Shown one piece after another: positions 46,305-55,078 of a DNA stretch of 64,000 nt. The stretch's first letter is position 1. Each line of letters starts with the position of its first letter. The stretch comes from Rhodococcus antarcticus (lineage in GTDB: Bacteria > Actinomycetota > Actinomycetes > Mycobacteriales > Mycobacteriaceae): contig NZ_CP110615.1 of assembly GCF_026153295.1 (NCBI RefSeq), positions 992,001 to 1,056,000 of the forward strand, in the 5' to 3' direction. A program made the translations under genes and the position numbers. The notes beneath the pieces are model-generated. The model was not told the origin of the DNA. It saw only the letters and a program-made list of their open reading frames with translations, and ran no database searches.

Positions 46305-46750
46305 GCGTCCTGCTGGTGGTGCACCACACGCCGTCGCCGGCCACCCGGGAGCTGCTGGAGGCGGTGCTGGCCGGCGCTCGCGACCCCGAGATCACCGGGG
46401 TGGACGTGCACGTGGTGCCGGCGCTCGGGGCGACGGTGCCGGACGTGCTCGCCGCCGACGGGTACCTGTTCGGCACGCCCGCGAACTTCGGCTACATGTC
46501 CGGGGCGCTCAAGCACTTCTTCGACACCGTGTACTACCCGTGCCTGGACGCGGTCGAGGGCCGGCCGTTCGGCGTCTGGGTGCACGGCGGGGACGACGCC
46601 ACGGGCGCGGTGCGCTCGGTGCAGAAGCTCACCACCGGCATGGGGCTGACCTCCGTGGCTGCCCCGCTGGAGCTCGCCGGCGCCCCGGACGCCGCCGCGC
46701 GCGCGGCCTGCCGCGAGCTCGGGGCCGTGGTGGCCGCATCCCTGCTCTGA
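46301..46750 (+). CDS. Flavodoxin-fold protein
   Basis: Protein of 149 residues of the NAD(P)H-dependent FMN reductase/flavodoxin fold: VLLVVHHTPSPATRELLEAVLAGA, the FMN-contact loop GTPANFGYMSGALKHFFDTVYYPC and GVWVHGGDDATGAVRSVQKLTTGMG. Corresponds to mycobacterial Rv2771c in the same order after dapB. It probably binds FMN and moves electrons. Its last 217 bp overlap, on the other strand, the 3' end of the F420-type oxidoreductase frame. Confidence 0.85.
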   Translation: MSVLLVVHHTPSPATRELLEAVLAGARDPEITGVDVHVVPALGATVPDVLAADGYLFGTPANFGYMSGALKHFFDTVYYPCLDAVEGRPFGVWVHGGDDATGAVRSVQKLTTGMGLTSVAAPLELAGAPDAAARAACRELGAVVAASLL

Positions 46751-47547
46751 GGGTCGGCGGTCACGGCGTCCTCACCGGCGTTGCGGGCGTCGCGCCAGGC
46801 CAGCAGCGCCTTCAGGGCGGCGAGGTCGTAGTCCGGCCCGCCCGTCCCGGTGGTGAACAAGGTGACGCCCGCGTCGGCGAGGGCGTCGATCCCGTCCAGG
46901 CCGTCCGGGGCCTCGGCGGAGTGCTCGATCCCCCCGGGGTCGCGCCCGACCGCGGCGCAGTGCTCGGCCAGGACCGCCGACTTGCGCGCGAGGGTCTCCG
47001 CGTCGCCGAAGCAGTGCCACACGTGCGCGTGCTCGGCCACCAGCCGCAGCGTCTTCCTCTCACCGCCGCCGCCGATGAGCACGGGGATCTCCCGCGTCGG
47101 CGCCGGGTTGAGCACGGCGAGGCGGTCCCGCACCCGCACCAGGTTCTCGCCGAGCAGCCGCAGCCGGGAGCCGGCGGTACCGAAGTCGTACCCGTAGGCG
47201 TCATAGTCCTTCTCGAACCAGCCCCCGCCGACGCCGAGCACGAGCCGCCCGCCGGAGATGTGGTCCACGGTGCGGGCCATGTCCGCGAGCAGGTCCGGGT
47301 TGCGGTACCCGCCGCCGGAGACCAGCGCGCCGAGCTCCACCCGCTCGGTCTGCTCGGCCCACGCCGCGAGCATCGTCCAGCACTCGAAGTGCGCGCCGTC
47401 GGGATCGCCGTAGAGGGGGAAGAAGTGGTCCCAGTTCATCACCAGGTCCACGCCCAGCTCCTCCGAGCGCAGCACGGCGTCGCGGATCTGGGCGTAGGTG
47501 GCGTGCTGGGGCTGCAGCTGGACGGCAACGCGGATCGGACGGGGCAC
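46534..47547 (-). CDS. LLM-class F420-dependent oxidoreductase with extended tail
   Basis: Luciferase-like monooxygenase family enzyme, 337 residues in this frame. The core (VAVQLQPQHATYAQIRDAVLRSEELGVDLVMNWDHFFPL, GALVSGGGYRNPDLLADMARTVDHISGGRLVLGVGGGWFE) ends about residue 265 at ALLAWRDARNAG. The remaining 71 codons run antisense through the flavodoxin gene to 46534 and are low-complexity (Ala/Ser). Both other frames have stops right after the core, so a lost stop or one-base indel near 46755 is suspected. GTG at 47547 has GGGAG 4 bp upstream. Confidence 0.82.
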   Translation of the reverse strand: MPRPIRVAVQLQPQHATYAQIRDAVLRSEELGVDLVMNWDHFFPLYGDPDGAHFECWTMLAAWAEQTERVELGALVSGGGYRNPDLLADMARTVDHISGGRLVLGVGGGWFEKDYDAYGYDFGTAGSRLRLLGENLVRVRDRLAVLNPAPTREIPVLIGGGGERKTLRLVAEHAHVWHCFGDAETLARKSAVLAEHCAAVGRDPGGIEHSAEAPDGLDGIDALADAGVTLFTTGTGGPDYDLAALKALLAWRDARNAGEDAVTADPQSRDAATTAPSSRQAARAAASGAPASSSGAATEVSPMPVVSFCTERTAPVASSPPCTQTPNGRPSTASRHG

Positions 47548-47617
47548 GGCTCTCCCGGGGGTGTGGACGGCACGGCTGGACGACGGTGTCCCGGTCAGTC
47601 TCGTGGCCGCGCGCGGA

Positions 47618-48118
47618 CTACCGCCAGTGCACGTCCGTCGAGCCCGTGAGCCGCAGCTCACGCAGGACGTGGGCACCGTGCTGCGAGGTGCGCACCGTGC
47701 CGTCGAGGTGCCAGCCGTGACGGGGGAAGAAGCGCAGCGACGCCTCGTCCGCGTCGGCGACCCACACCTGGGCCCGCTCGGCACCGCCCTGGCGCAGCAG
47801 GTGGGCCACCGTCCCCAGCAGTCGTCCGCCGTGACCACGGCGGCCCCAGCGGGGTGCCACCAGCAGCGTCGCCACCTCGGCACCGGTGCCCGCGGCGAAC
47901 CCGGTGACCTCGACGCCCTCGGTGGCGACCAGCAGGTGTGCGTCGCCGTCGGACCCGATGGCCTGGGCCCAGGCCTCGGTGGTGGCGGAGAGGTCGAGGG
48001 AGTCGACGACCTCGGGCGGGAGGAAGGCGGCGTAGGCCGTGCGCCAGACGTCGAGCTGGACGGCCGCCATCGCCGCGGCGTCGGTGAGCGTGGCCGCGCG
48101 CACCGCAGCGTCGGCCAC
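47618..48118 (-). CDS. GNAT family N-acetyltransferase
   Basis: Acetyltransferase of 166 residues. It has the GNAT core: VRAATLTDAAAMAAVQLDVWRTAYAAFLPPE, the beta strand AEVATLLVAPRWGRRGHGGRLLGTVAHLL (acetyl-CoA loop R-x-G-x-G) and FFPRHGWHLDG. Substrate unknown. GTG start at 48118 chosen from the family start. A short ORF for a secreted-like peptide ends 13 bp upstream and may be cotranscribed. Confidence 0.85.
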   Translation of the reverse strand: MADAAVRAATLTDAAAMAAVQLDVWRTAYAAFLPPEVVDSLDLSATTEAWAQAIGSDGDAHLLVATEGVEVTGFAAGTGAEVATLLVAPRWGRRGHGGRLLGTVAHLLRQGGAERAQVWVADADEASLRFFPRHGWHLDGTVRTSQHGAHVLRELRLTGSTDVHWR

Positions 48119-48131
48119 TACAGGTCCGCCG

Positions 48132-48260
48132 TCAGCATTGGGCACCAGCGCTGAGGGAGGTCGGCGGGATCGGGACCGGGGCCGCCAGGGAGGCGGTCCC
48201 GCGGGCCCTGGCCACCAGGGCAAGCAGCAGCACGGGCAGCAGCGCGGGACGGGGGCTCAT
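48132..48260 (-). CDS. Small secreted-like protein, hypothetical
   Basis: ATG frame of 42 residues: MSPRPALLPVLLLALVARARG is basic then hydrophobic like a signal peptide, followed by a Pro/Ala/Ser-rich end with a terminal Cys. It uses G/C-rich third positions and stops 13 bp before the acetyltransferase start. No clear ribosome binding site. Real status uncertain. Confidence 0.35.
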   Translation of the reverse strand: MSPRPALLPVLLLALVARARGTASLAAPVPIPPTSLSAGAQC

Positions 48261-48319
48261 CGACCGTCAGGGTGCCACAGCTGCTGATCCGGTCGTGGTG
48301 GCCTGGCAGGGTGAACCCC

Positions 48320-49579
48320 GTGGCCACCTCGCTGACGATGACGGCTGCCGCGGCCCGTCGCACGGCCCTCGCCGCCCAGGGCTTCGCCGACCCGCGGCCC
48401 GCCGGGCCGGTGACCCGGCGGCACCTGCAGCGGGTGCTGTCCCGGGTGCAGCTGCTGCAGCTCGACTCGGTGTCGGTGGCCGTCCGTGCGCACTACGCGC
48501 CGGTGTTCAGCCGCCTCGGGCCCTACGACCGTGCCCTGCTCGACGAGGCGTCCTGGCAGCACACCGCACGCCGTCCGCGGCTGCTCGCCGAGTACTGGGC
48601 GCACGAGGCGGCGCTCGTGCCCGTCGCGGACTGGCCGCTGCTGCGCTGGCGGATGCGGGCTCGCGAGGAGCTGGGCTGGCGGGCGCACAGCCAGGCGGTG
48701 GAGCGCAGCCCGCAGCTGGTGGACGACGTGCTCGCCGCCGTCACCGCGCTCGGACCGTCCACGGCGGGGGAGCTGGAGCGCGCGCTGGAGGTCGGCCGGT
48801 CCGGCCCGTCCGGGTCGGCGAGGGGCCCCTGGTGGGACCGCACCGACACCAAGGTCGTCTGCGAGCACCTGTTCGCCACCGGCGTCCTCACCGCGGCCAC
48901 CCGGGTGGGGTTCCAGCGCCACTACGACCTGACCGAACGGACCCTGCCGGCGGAGGTGGTGGCTCGGCGGGTCGACGACGACGAGGCCGTGCGCTCCCTG
49001 GTCGCCCAGGCCGCCGTGGCCCTGGGGGTGGCCACCGAGCCTGATCTGCGCGACTACTACCGCCTGCCCCCGGCGCGCAGCCGGCCCGCCGTGGCCGAGC
49101 TCGTCGAGGCCGGGGTGCTGCTGCCCGTCGCGGTGCAGGGCTGGTCGGCCCCGGCCTACCGGCACCGCGACGCCCGCACGCCGCGCCGGGTCGAGGGTGC
49201 GGCCCTGCTCTGCCCGTTCGACCCGCTGGTGTTCTGCCGCCCGCGCACCGAGCGGGTGTTCGGCTTCCGGTACCGCCTGGAGATCTACACCCCGCAGGCC
49301 CAGCGGCAGTTCGGTTACTACGTGTTCCCGTTCCTGCTCGACGGGGAGCTCGCGGCCCGGGTGGACCTCAAGGCCGACCGGGTGGCGGGGCTGCTGAGGG
49401 TGCCGGGCGCGTTCGCCGAGCGCGGGCCGGACCTCTCCCGCGCGGTCCGGGGGTCGCTGGCGCAGAGGCTGGCCGCGAGCCTGGCGGAGATGGCGCGGTG
49501 GCTCGGGCTCGACGGGGTGGCGGTGGGGGAGCGGGGAGACCTCGCCGTGGCCCTCAGCTCGGCAGTGCGGGCCGCCTGA
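48320..49579 (+). CDS. AlkZ/YcaQ-like DNA glycosylase
   Basis: Winged-helix protein of 419 residues of the YcaQ/AlkZ family, which repairs DNA alkylation and interstrand crosslinks. It has RRHLQRVLSRVQLLQLDSVSVAVRAHY, where QLD is the catalytic Q-x-D motif of the family, then YWAHEAALVP and late LCPFDPLVFCRPRTERVFGFRYRLEIYTP. GTG at 48320 is preferred; starts at 48311 and 48338 are possible. Its end overlaps the opposite acetyltransferase gene by 26 bp. Confidence 0.85.
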   Translation: MATSLTMTAAAARRTALAAQGFADPRPAGPVTRRHLQRVLSRVQLLQLDSVSVAVRAHYAPVFSRLGPYDRALLDEASWQHTARRPRLLAEYWAHEAALVPVADWPLLRWRMRAREELGWRAHSQAVERSPQLVDDVLAAVTALGPSTAGELERALEVGRSGPSGSARGPWWDRTDTKVVCEHLFATGVLTAATRVGFQRHYDLTERTLPAEVVARRVDDDEAVRSLVAQAAVALGVATEPDLRDYYRLPPARSRPAVAELVEAGVLLPVAVQGWSAPAYRHRDARTPRRVEGAALLCPFDPLVFCRPRTERVFGFRYRLEIYTPQAQRQFGYYVFPFLLDGELAARVDLKADRVAGLLRVPGAFAERGPDLSRAVRGSLAQRLAASLAEMARWLGLDGVAVGERGDLAVALSSAVRAA

Positions 49580-50189
49580 GCGCCGGGGCCGGACGCGCAG
49601 CGGCGTCCGCGCCGGCACTCCGTGCGGGCACCACGCGGCTGCGCAGCTCGCGCCACTCGTCGTCCAGCACGGCGAAGACCAGCTCGTCACCCCAGGCACC
49701 CTTGAACCACTCGTGGTGCACGAGGTGCGCCTCCTGCCGCAGGCCCAGGCGTGCCAACAGCCGGGCCGAAGCCGTGTTGCGGGCGTCGCAGCGCCCGGAC
49801 ACCCGGTGCAGGCCCACCGGCCCCGTGGCCAGGTCCAGCAGTGCTGTGGTCGCCTCGGCCGCCACGCCGTGGCCGTGCACGCGGGGGTGGAAGGCGAACC
49901 CGATCTCGCCCTGGCGGTGCTCGGCGCTCGTCCACGCCAGCGAGACGTCGCCGACGACGCGGCCGTCCAGCTCCGCGGCCAGCACGAGGGTGTCCCCGGG
50001 CTCGACGAGCCGGTCCAGGACCATGCGACGGCGGAGCAGGTCGGCCGTGCCGCGGCGGTCGAGGACCTCGGCGTCGAGGTACCGCACGACCTCGGGCCGG
50101 CTGCGGTAGGCGTGCAGGTCCTCGAGGTCCCCCACGGCGAACGGGCGCAGCAGCAGGCGCGGGGTGCGCAGGCGGATCCCGGAGCTCAC
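49554..50189 (-). CDS. RimJ/RimL-type N-acetyltransferase
   Basis: GNAT enzyme of 211 residues: IRLRTPRLLLRPFAVGDLEDLHAYRSRPEVVRYLD, VGDVSLAWTSAEHRQGEIGFAFHPRVHGHGVAAEATTALLD and the RimJ-like NTASARLLARLGLRQEAHLVHHEWFKGAWGDELVFAVLDDEW. It acetylates protein N-termini or small amines; substrate unknown. The last 20 residues lie in the convergent overlap with the AlkZ-like gene. Confidence 0.86.
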   Translation of the reverse strand: MSSGIRLRTPRLLLRPFAVGDLEDLHAYRSRPEVVRYLDAEVLDRRGTADLLRRRMVLDRLVEPGDTLVLAAELDGRVVGDVSLAWTSAEHRQGEIGFAFHPRVHGHGVAAEATTALLDLATGPVGLHRVSGRCDARNTASARLLARLGLRQEAHLVHHEWFKGAWGDELVFAVLDDEWRELRSRVVPARSAGADAAARPAPALRRPALPS

Positions 50190-50241
50190 CGGCCCGAGTG
50201 TGTCAGGCGCGGGTGAGAGCCCGACCCGGCCCGAGTACGGC

Positions 50242-51033
50242 TCAGGCGTGCGCGGCGTGCACCACCACGTCACCGGAGCCGGTGCGGGCACGCACCCGGG
50301 CGGTGCCCGCGGTGGGGTCCTCGACCTCGGCCAGCACCGGCAGCTCGCTGCGTGCCCGGCCGGACCCGGAGCGCACGTCGAGCTCGGCCAGCACCCCGGC
50401 GGCGATGCCCAGGCGCAGCGAGCCGGACCCGGTGAGCACGTCGATCTCCCCGGTCACGGCGTCCACCGCGACGTGGCCGGACCCGGTGCGGACCTGACCC
50501 ACGCCGGCGAGGTGCCCCGCGTGGACGTCGCCCGACCCGGTGCGCACCTGCGCACCGGCGGTGACGTCACCCACGCTGACGCTGCCCGAGCCCGTGCCGA
50601 CGTCGAGGGAGGACACGGTGCCGGTGACCCGGACCGGCGCCGACCCCGAGCGCACCAGGACGCGGCTGCCGGACGGCGCGGCGACGGTGATCTCCACCGG
50701 CACCGAGCGGGCGGGCCCGGAGCGGGGGCTGCGCACCACCAGCCGGCGGCGCTCGCCGGAGCCGTCGACGGTGATCTCCTCGAGGGCCTGCCGGGCGAGC
50801 GCGTCGTCGGTGGATCCCTCGCCCTGCGGGCCGCCGAGAGCAGCGAGCACGTCGGCGAAGCCGCGCCGCCACCCGCCGCGCCCCGTGCGGACGGTGACCT
50901 CCAGGGCGGTGGCCCCCGGGCTGAGGTCCACCCGCACCGAGCCCGCGCCGATGTGCAGCTCCACCTCGGCGGGACCGTCCACCGGCCAGCTCTCCGTGCG
51001 GGGCTCGGCCGCGACCGGATCGGCGGCGCTCAT
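50242..51033 (-). CDS. DUF4097 beta-helix-like protein
   Basis: Protein of 263 residues. After a polar N-terminus, residues from about 120 on form a run of short repeats (VRSGSAPVRVTGTV, VGTGSGSVSVGDVT, VRTGSGDVHAGHL, VRTGSGHVAVDAV, VLTGSGSLRLG, VRSGSGRARSEL), each T/S-G-S-G then alternating residues, typical of DUF4097 beta-solenoids. No signal peptide. ATG at 51033 overlaps the ribbon-helix-helix gene stop (ATGA). Probably a partner of that regulator; function not established. Confidence 0.85.
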   Translation of the reverse strand: MSAADPVAAEPRTESWPVDGPAEVELHIGAGSVRVDLSPGATALEVTVRTGRGGWRRGFADVLAALGGPQGEGSTDDALARQALEEITVDGSGERRRLVVRSPRSGPARSVPVEITVAAPSGSRVLVRSGSAPVRVTGTVSSLDVGTGSGSVSVGDVTAGAQVRTGSGDVHAGHLAGVGQVRTGSGHVAVDAVTGEIDVLTGSGSLRLGIAAGVLAELDVRSGSGRARSELPVLAEVEDPTAGTARVRARTGSGDVVVHAAHA

Positions 51034-51521
51034 CCCTTGACCCACCCGCGCAGCGAGCCGCCGCCGTCGGTGTCCGGACGCGAACGGGCACCGGGCTCGC
51101 GCAGCGCTCCCTGGACGGCCTGGGAGAGCCAGGAGTTCAGCGACACGCCCTCCCGGTTCGCGGCCTCCTCGGCCCTGGCCTTGACCTGCTCGACCACGCG
51201 GAGCGTCACCCGGCTGATGTCGCCGGTCACGTCCTCGACGCTGCGCGGTCCGGGGGCCGCGGCGGGCTCCGCACCGGCGGCGTCGCCGGTGACGACCACC
51301 CGCACGTCGCGGCCGTCCAGGCGCACCTCGACCACCCGGTCACCCAGTGCGGCGGTGATCTCGGCGGAGAGGTCGGAGAGCGCGGTCATGAGGGTGAGAC
51401 GAAGGGCGGGCTCGACCGAGGTGGCCAGGGCGGCGGCGGTGCGGCGGGTCTGCTCGTCACCCAGCGCGGCAGCCGCCGTGAGGTCGTCCCGGAGGGAGTC
51501 GGTGTACGTGGTGAGGTCCAT
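51030..51521 (-). CDS. Ribbon-helix-helix (HicB-like) regulator
   Basis: Protein of 163 residues. A charged helical N-terminal part (MDLTTYTDSLRDDLTAAAALG) is followed by VVEVRLDGRDVRVVV and a C-terminal ribbon-helix-helix: SRVTLRVVEQVKARAEEAANREGVSLNSWLSQAVQGAL, as in HicB/Arc antitoxin-like regulators. Two palindromes lie at its start codon, suggesting autoregulation. Paired with the DUF4097 gene, not with a HicA-type toxin. Divergent from thyX. Confidence 0.82.
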   Translation of the reverse strand: MDLTTYTDSLRDDLTAAAALGDEQTRRTAAALATSVEPALRLTLMTALSDLSAEITAALGDRVVEVRLDGRDVRVVVTGDAAGAEPAAAPGPRSVEDVTGDISRVTLRVVEQVKARAEEAANREGVSLNSWLSQAVQGALREPGARSRPDTDGGGSLRGWVKG

Positions 51522-51541
51522 GACGTCATCATGGCACCATG
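51520..51541. promoter_or_regulatory. Paired palindromes at the RHH regulator start
   Basis: ATGACGTCAT (51520-51529) and CATGG-CA-CCATG (51530-51541) are perfect adjacent palindromes covering and preceding the start codon of the minus-strand regulator, in the gap to thyX. Ribbon-helix-helix dimers often bind such sites. Confidence 0.5.
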
Positions 51542-51632
51542 CGTGACGTCTGTCGAGGCGGCGGCGACGTCGTCGCGGCGGTCGGATCGGCGCGGACCAC
51601 CACGTCGGGCCGGTCGGGTGGGCGTCGCCCGA

Positions 51633-51638
51633 TAAGGT
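51633..51638 (+). promoter_or_regulatory. -10 box of thyX
   Basis: TAAGGT, 60 bp before the chosen thyX start. An in-frame GTG at 51644 five bases after it could give a leaderless form with 18 extra residues. Confidence 0.4.
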
Positions 51639-51697
51639 CGAGGGTGTTCGTCAGCGAGCCCCGTCCGTCGTCAGCCCCGCACGAGGAGGTCCTGCCC

Positions 51698-52489
51698 GTG
51701 CCCCGGACGCCGGCGAGCCAGGTGCACCAGCTGCGGGTGCAGCTGGTGGCGCGCACGGAGTTCCTGCCGCCGGCCGACGTCCCGTGGAGCACCGACGCCG
51801 AGGGTGGCCAGGCGCTGGCCGAGTTCGCCGGGCGCGCCTGCTACCAGAGCTGGTCCAAGCCCAGGCCGAGCACCGCCACCAACGCGGCGTTCCTGCGCCA
51901 CGTGCTGCAGGTCGGCCACCTCTCCGTGCTCGAGCACGGCACGGCCACCCTGTACCTGCGCGGGGTCTCCCGTGCCGTGGCGCACGAGGTGCTGCGGCAC
52001 CGGCACTTCTCCACCTCCGAGCTCTCCCCCCGGCACGTGCCGACCGACGGTGCCCCCGTGGTGGTCCCGGCGGTGGTGGCGCAGGACCCGGCGGCGGCCG
52101 AGCTGTTCCTGCGCGCCGCCACCGCCGCCCGCGCGGCGCACGACGAGCTGCTCACGGCGCTGGAGGCGGGTCGGAGCGGGGGGGCTGCGTCGGCCGGCCC
52201 GGAGCTCGCGGCGGAGACCCTGCGGCACAAGCAGGCCCGCCAGGCCGCCCTCGCGCTGCTGCCCGGCGCCACCGAGACCCAGCTCGTCGTGACGGGGAAC
52301 TACCGGGCGTGGCGGCACTTCGTCGCCGCACGGGCGACCGACCTGGTGGACCTCGAGGTGCGCGCGCTCGCCGTGGCGTGCCTGCGCCAGCTCCAGTCCG
52401 CCGCCCCGCACGTGTTCTCCGACTTCGAGGTCGGCGAGCTGGTCGACGGCACCGAGGTGGCCTCGAGCCCGTACGTCACGGAGGCGTGA
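51698..52489 (+). CDS. thyX: Flavin-dependent thymidylate synthase ThyX
   Basis: FAD enzyme of 263 residues making dTMP with methylene-tetrahydrofolate and NADPH. The ThyX motif RHRHFSTSELSPR (R100-R112) is intact, as are TNAAFLRHVLQVGHLSVLEH and the late NYRAWRHFVAARATDLVDLEVR. GTG at 51698 has GGAGG 8 bp upstream. It is directly followed by thyA, so both types of thymidylate synthase may be cotranscribed. Confidence 0.95.
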   Translation: MPRTPASQVHQLRVQLVARTEFLPPADVPWSTDAEGGQALAEFAGRACYQSWSKPRPSTATNAAFLRHVLQVGHLSVLEHGTATLYLRGVSRAVAHEVLRHRHFSTSELSPRHVPTDGAPVVVPAVVAQDPAAAELFLRAATAARAAHDELLTALEAGRSGGAASAGPELAAETLRHKQARQAALALLPGATETQLVVTGNYRAWRHFVAARATDLVDLEVRALAVACLRQLQSAAPHVFSDFEVGELVDGTEVASSPYVTEA

Positions 52490-52531
52490 GCGACCATGGA
52501 CGACGCACGCCCGAGCACGGGAGGAGACCGG

Positions 52532-53326
52532 ATGGACACGCCGTACGAGGACCTGCTGGCCGACGTCATGGCCACCGGGACCCACAAGTCCGACCGCACC
52601 GGGACCGGGACCCGCAGCGTCTTCGGCCGCCAGCTGCGCTTCGACCTGTCCGCCGGCTTCCCGCTGGTCACCACCAAGCGGGTGCACCTCCGGTCGGTGG
52701 TCGGCGAGCTGCTGTGGTTCCTGCGCGGGGAGTCCAACGTGTCCTGGCTGCGGGAGAACGGCGTGCGGATCTGGGACGAGTGGGCCGACGCCGACGGTGA
52801 GCTCGGCCCGGTCTACGGGGTGCAGTGGCGCAGCTGGCCCACGCCGGACGGGCAGCACGTGGACCAGGTGGCCCAGGTGCTGGAGTCGCTGCGGACCAAC
52901 CCGGACTCGCGCCGGCACGTGGTCTCGGCCTGGAACGTCGCCGACCTCGGCGCGATGGCCCTGCCGCCCTGCCACCTGCTGTTCCAGTTCTACGTGGCCG
53001 ACGGGAAGCTGTCCTGCCAGCTCTACCAGCGCAGCGCCGACCTGTTCCTGGGCGTGCCGTTCAACATCGCCAGCTACTCCCTGCTCACGCACATGGTGGC
53101 CCAGCAGCTCGACCTGGAGGTGGGGGACTTCGTGTGGACCGGCGGTGACTGCCACGTCTACGACAACCACGTGGAGCAGGTCACCACCCAGCTCGCCCGG
53201 CAGCCGTACCCGCGGCCGCGCCTGGAGCTGCGCCGGGCGGCCTCGCTGTTCGACTACACCCTCGACGACGTCTCCGTGGTCGACTACCGCCACCACCCCA
53301 CCATCGCCGCGCCCGTCGCGGTCTGA
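52532..53326 (+). CDS. thyA: Thymidylate synthase ThyA
   Basis: Folate-dependent enzyme of 264 residues, the exact length of the E. coli protein. Family marks are [34 protein letters not shown], the nucleophile Cys147 in [12 protein letters not shown] and [18 protein letters not shown] at 52532 has GGGAGGAG 5 bp upstream, so the ATG at 52496 is rejected. No dihydrofolate reductase gene follows, unlike mycobacteria. Confidence 0.97.
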   Translation: MDTPYEDLLADVMATGTHKSDRTGTGTRSVFGRQLRFDLSAGFPLVTTKRVHLRSVVGELLWFLRGESNVSWLRENGVRIWDEWADADGELGPVYGVQWRSWPTPDGQHVDQVAQVLESLRTNPDSRRHVVSAWNVADLGAMALPPCHLLFQFYVADGKLSCQLYQRSADLFLGVPFNIASYSLLTHMVAQQLDLEVGDFVWTGGDCHVYDNHVEQVTTQLARQPYPRPRLELRRAASLFDYTLDDVSVVDYRHHPTIAAPVAV

Positions 53327-53341
53327 CGCTGCGGAGCCCCC

Positions 53342-54920
<1,579 letters not shown>

Positions 54921-55066
54921 CGCCCACGCGGGACCCCGGCCGCCCGGGCTCCCCCCGCCGCTGCGGCGCGTCGTCGTGGTCGCGCCCCTCGCACGGCCCA
55001 CACTCGACCGTGCCGGGTCCGGGTCGTGACGCATGTTCTTGCTGGGGCCCGTGGGGCACCTGGGAC

Positions 55067-55072
55067 TAACCT
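55067..55072 (+). promoter_or_regulatory. -10 box of leaderless ftsK
   Basis: TAACCT, six bases before the ftsK ATG at 55079. The 150 bp gap after dapA holds no gene. Confidence 0.5.
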
Positions 55073-55078
55073 GCACCC

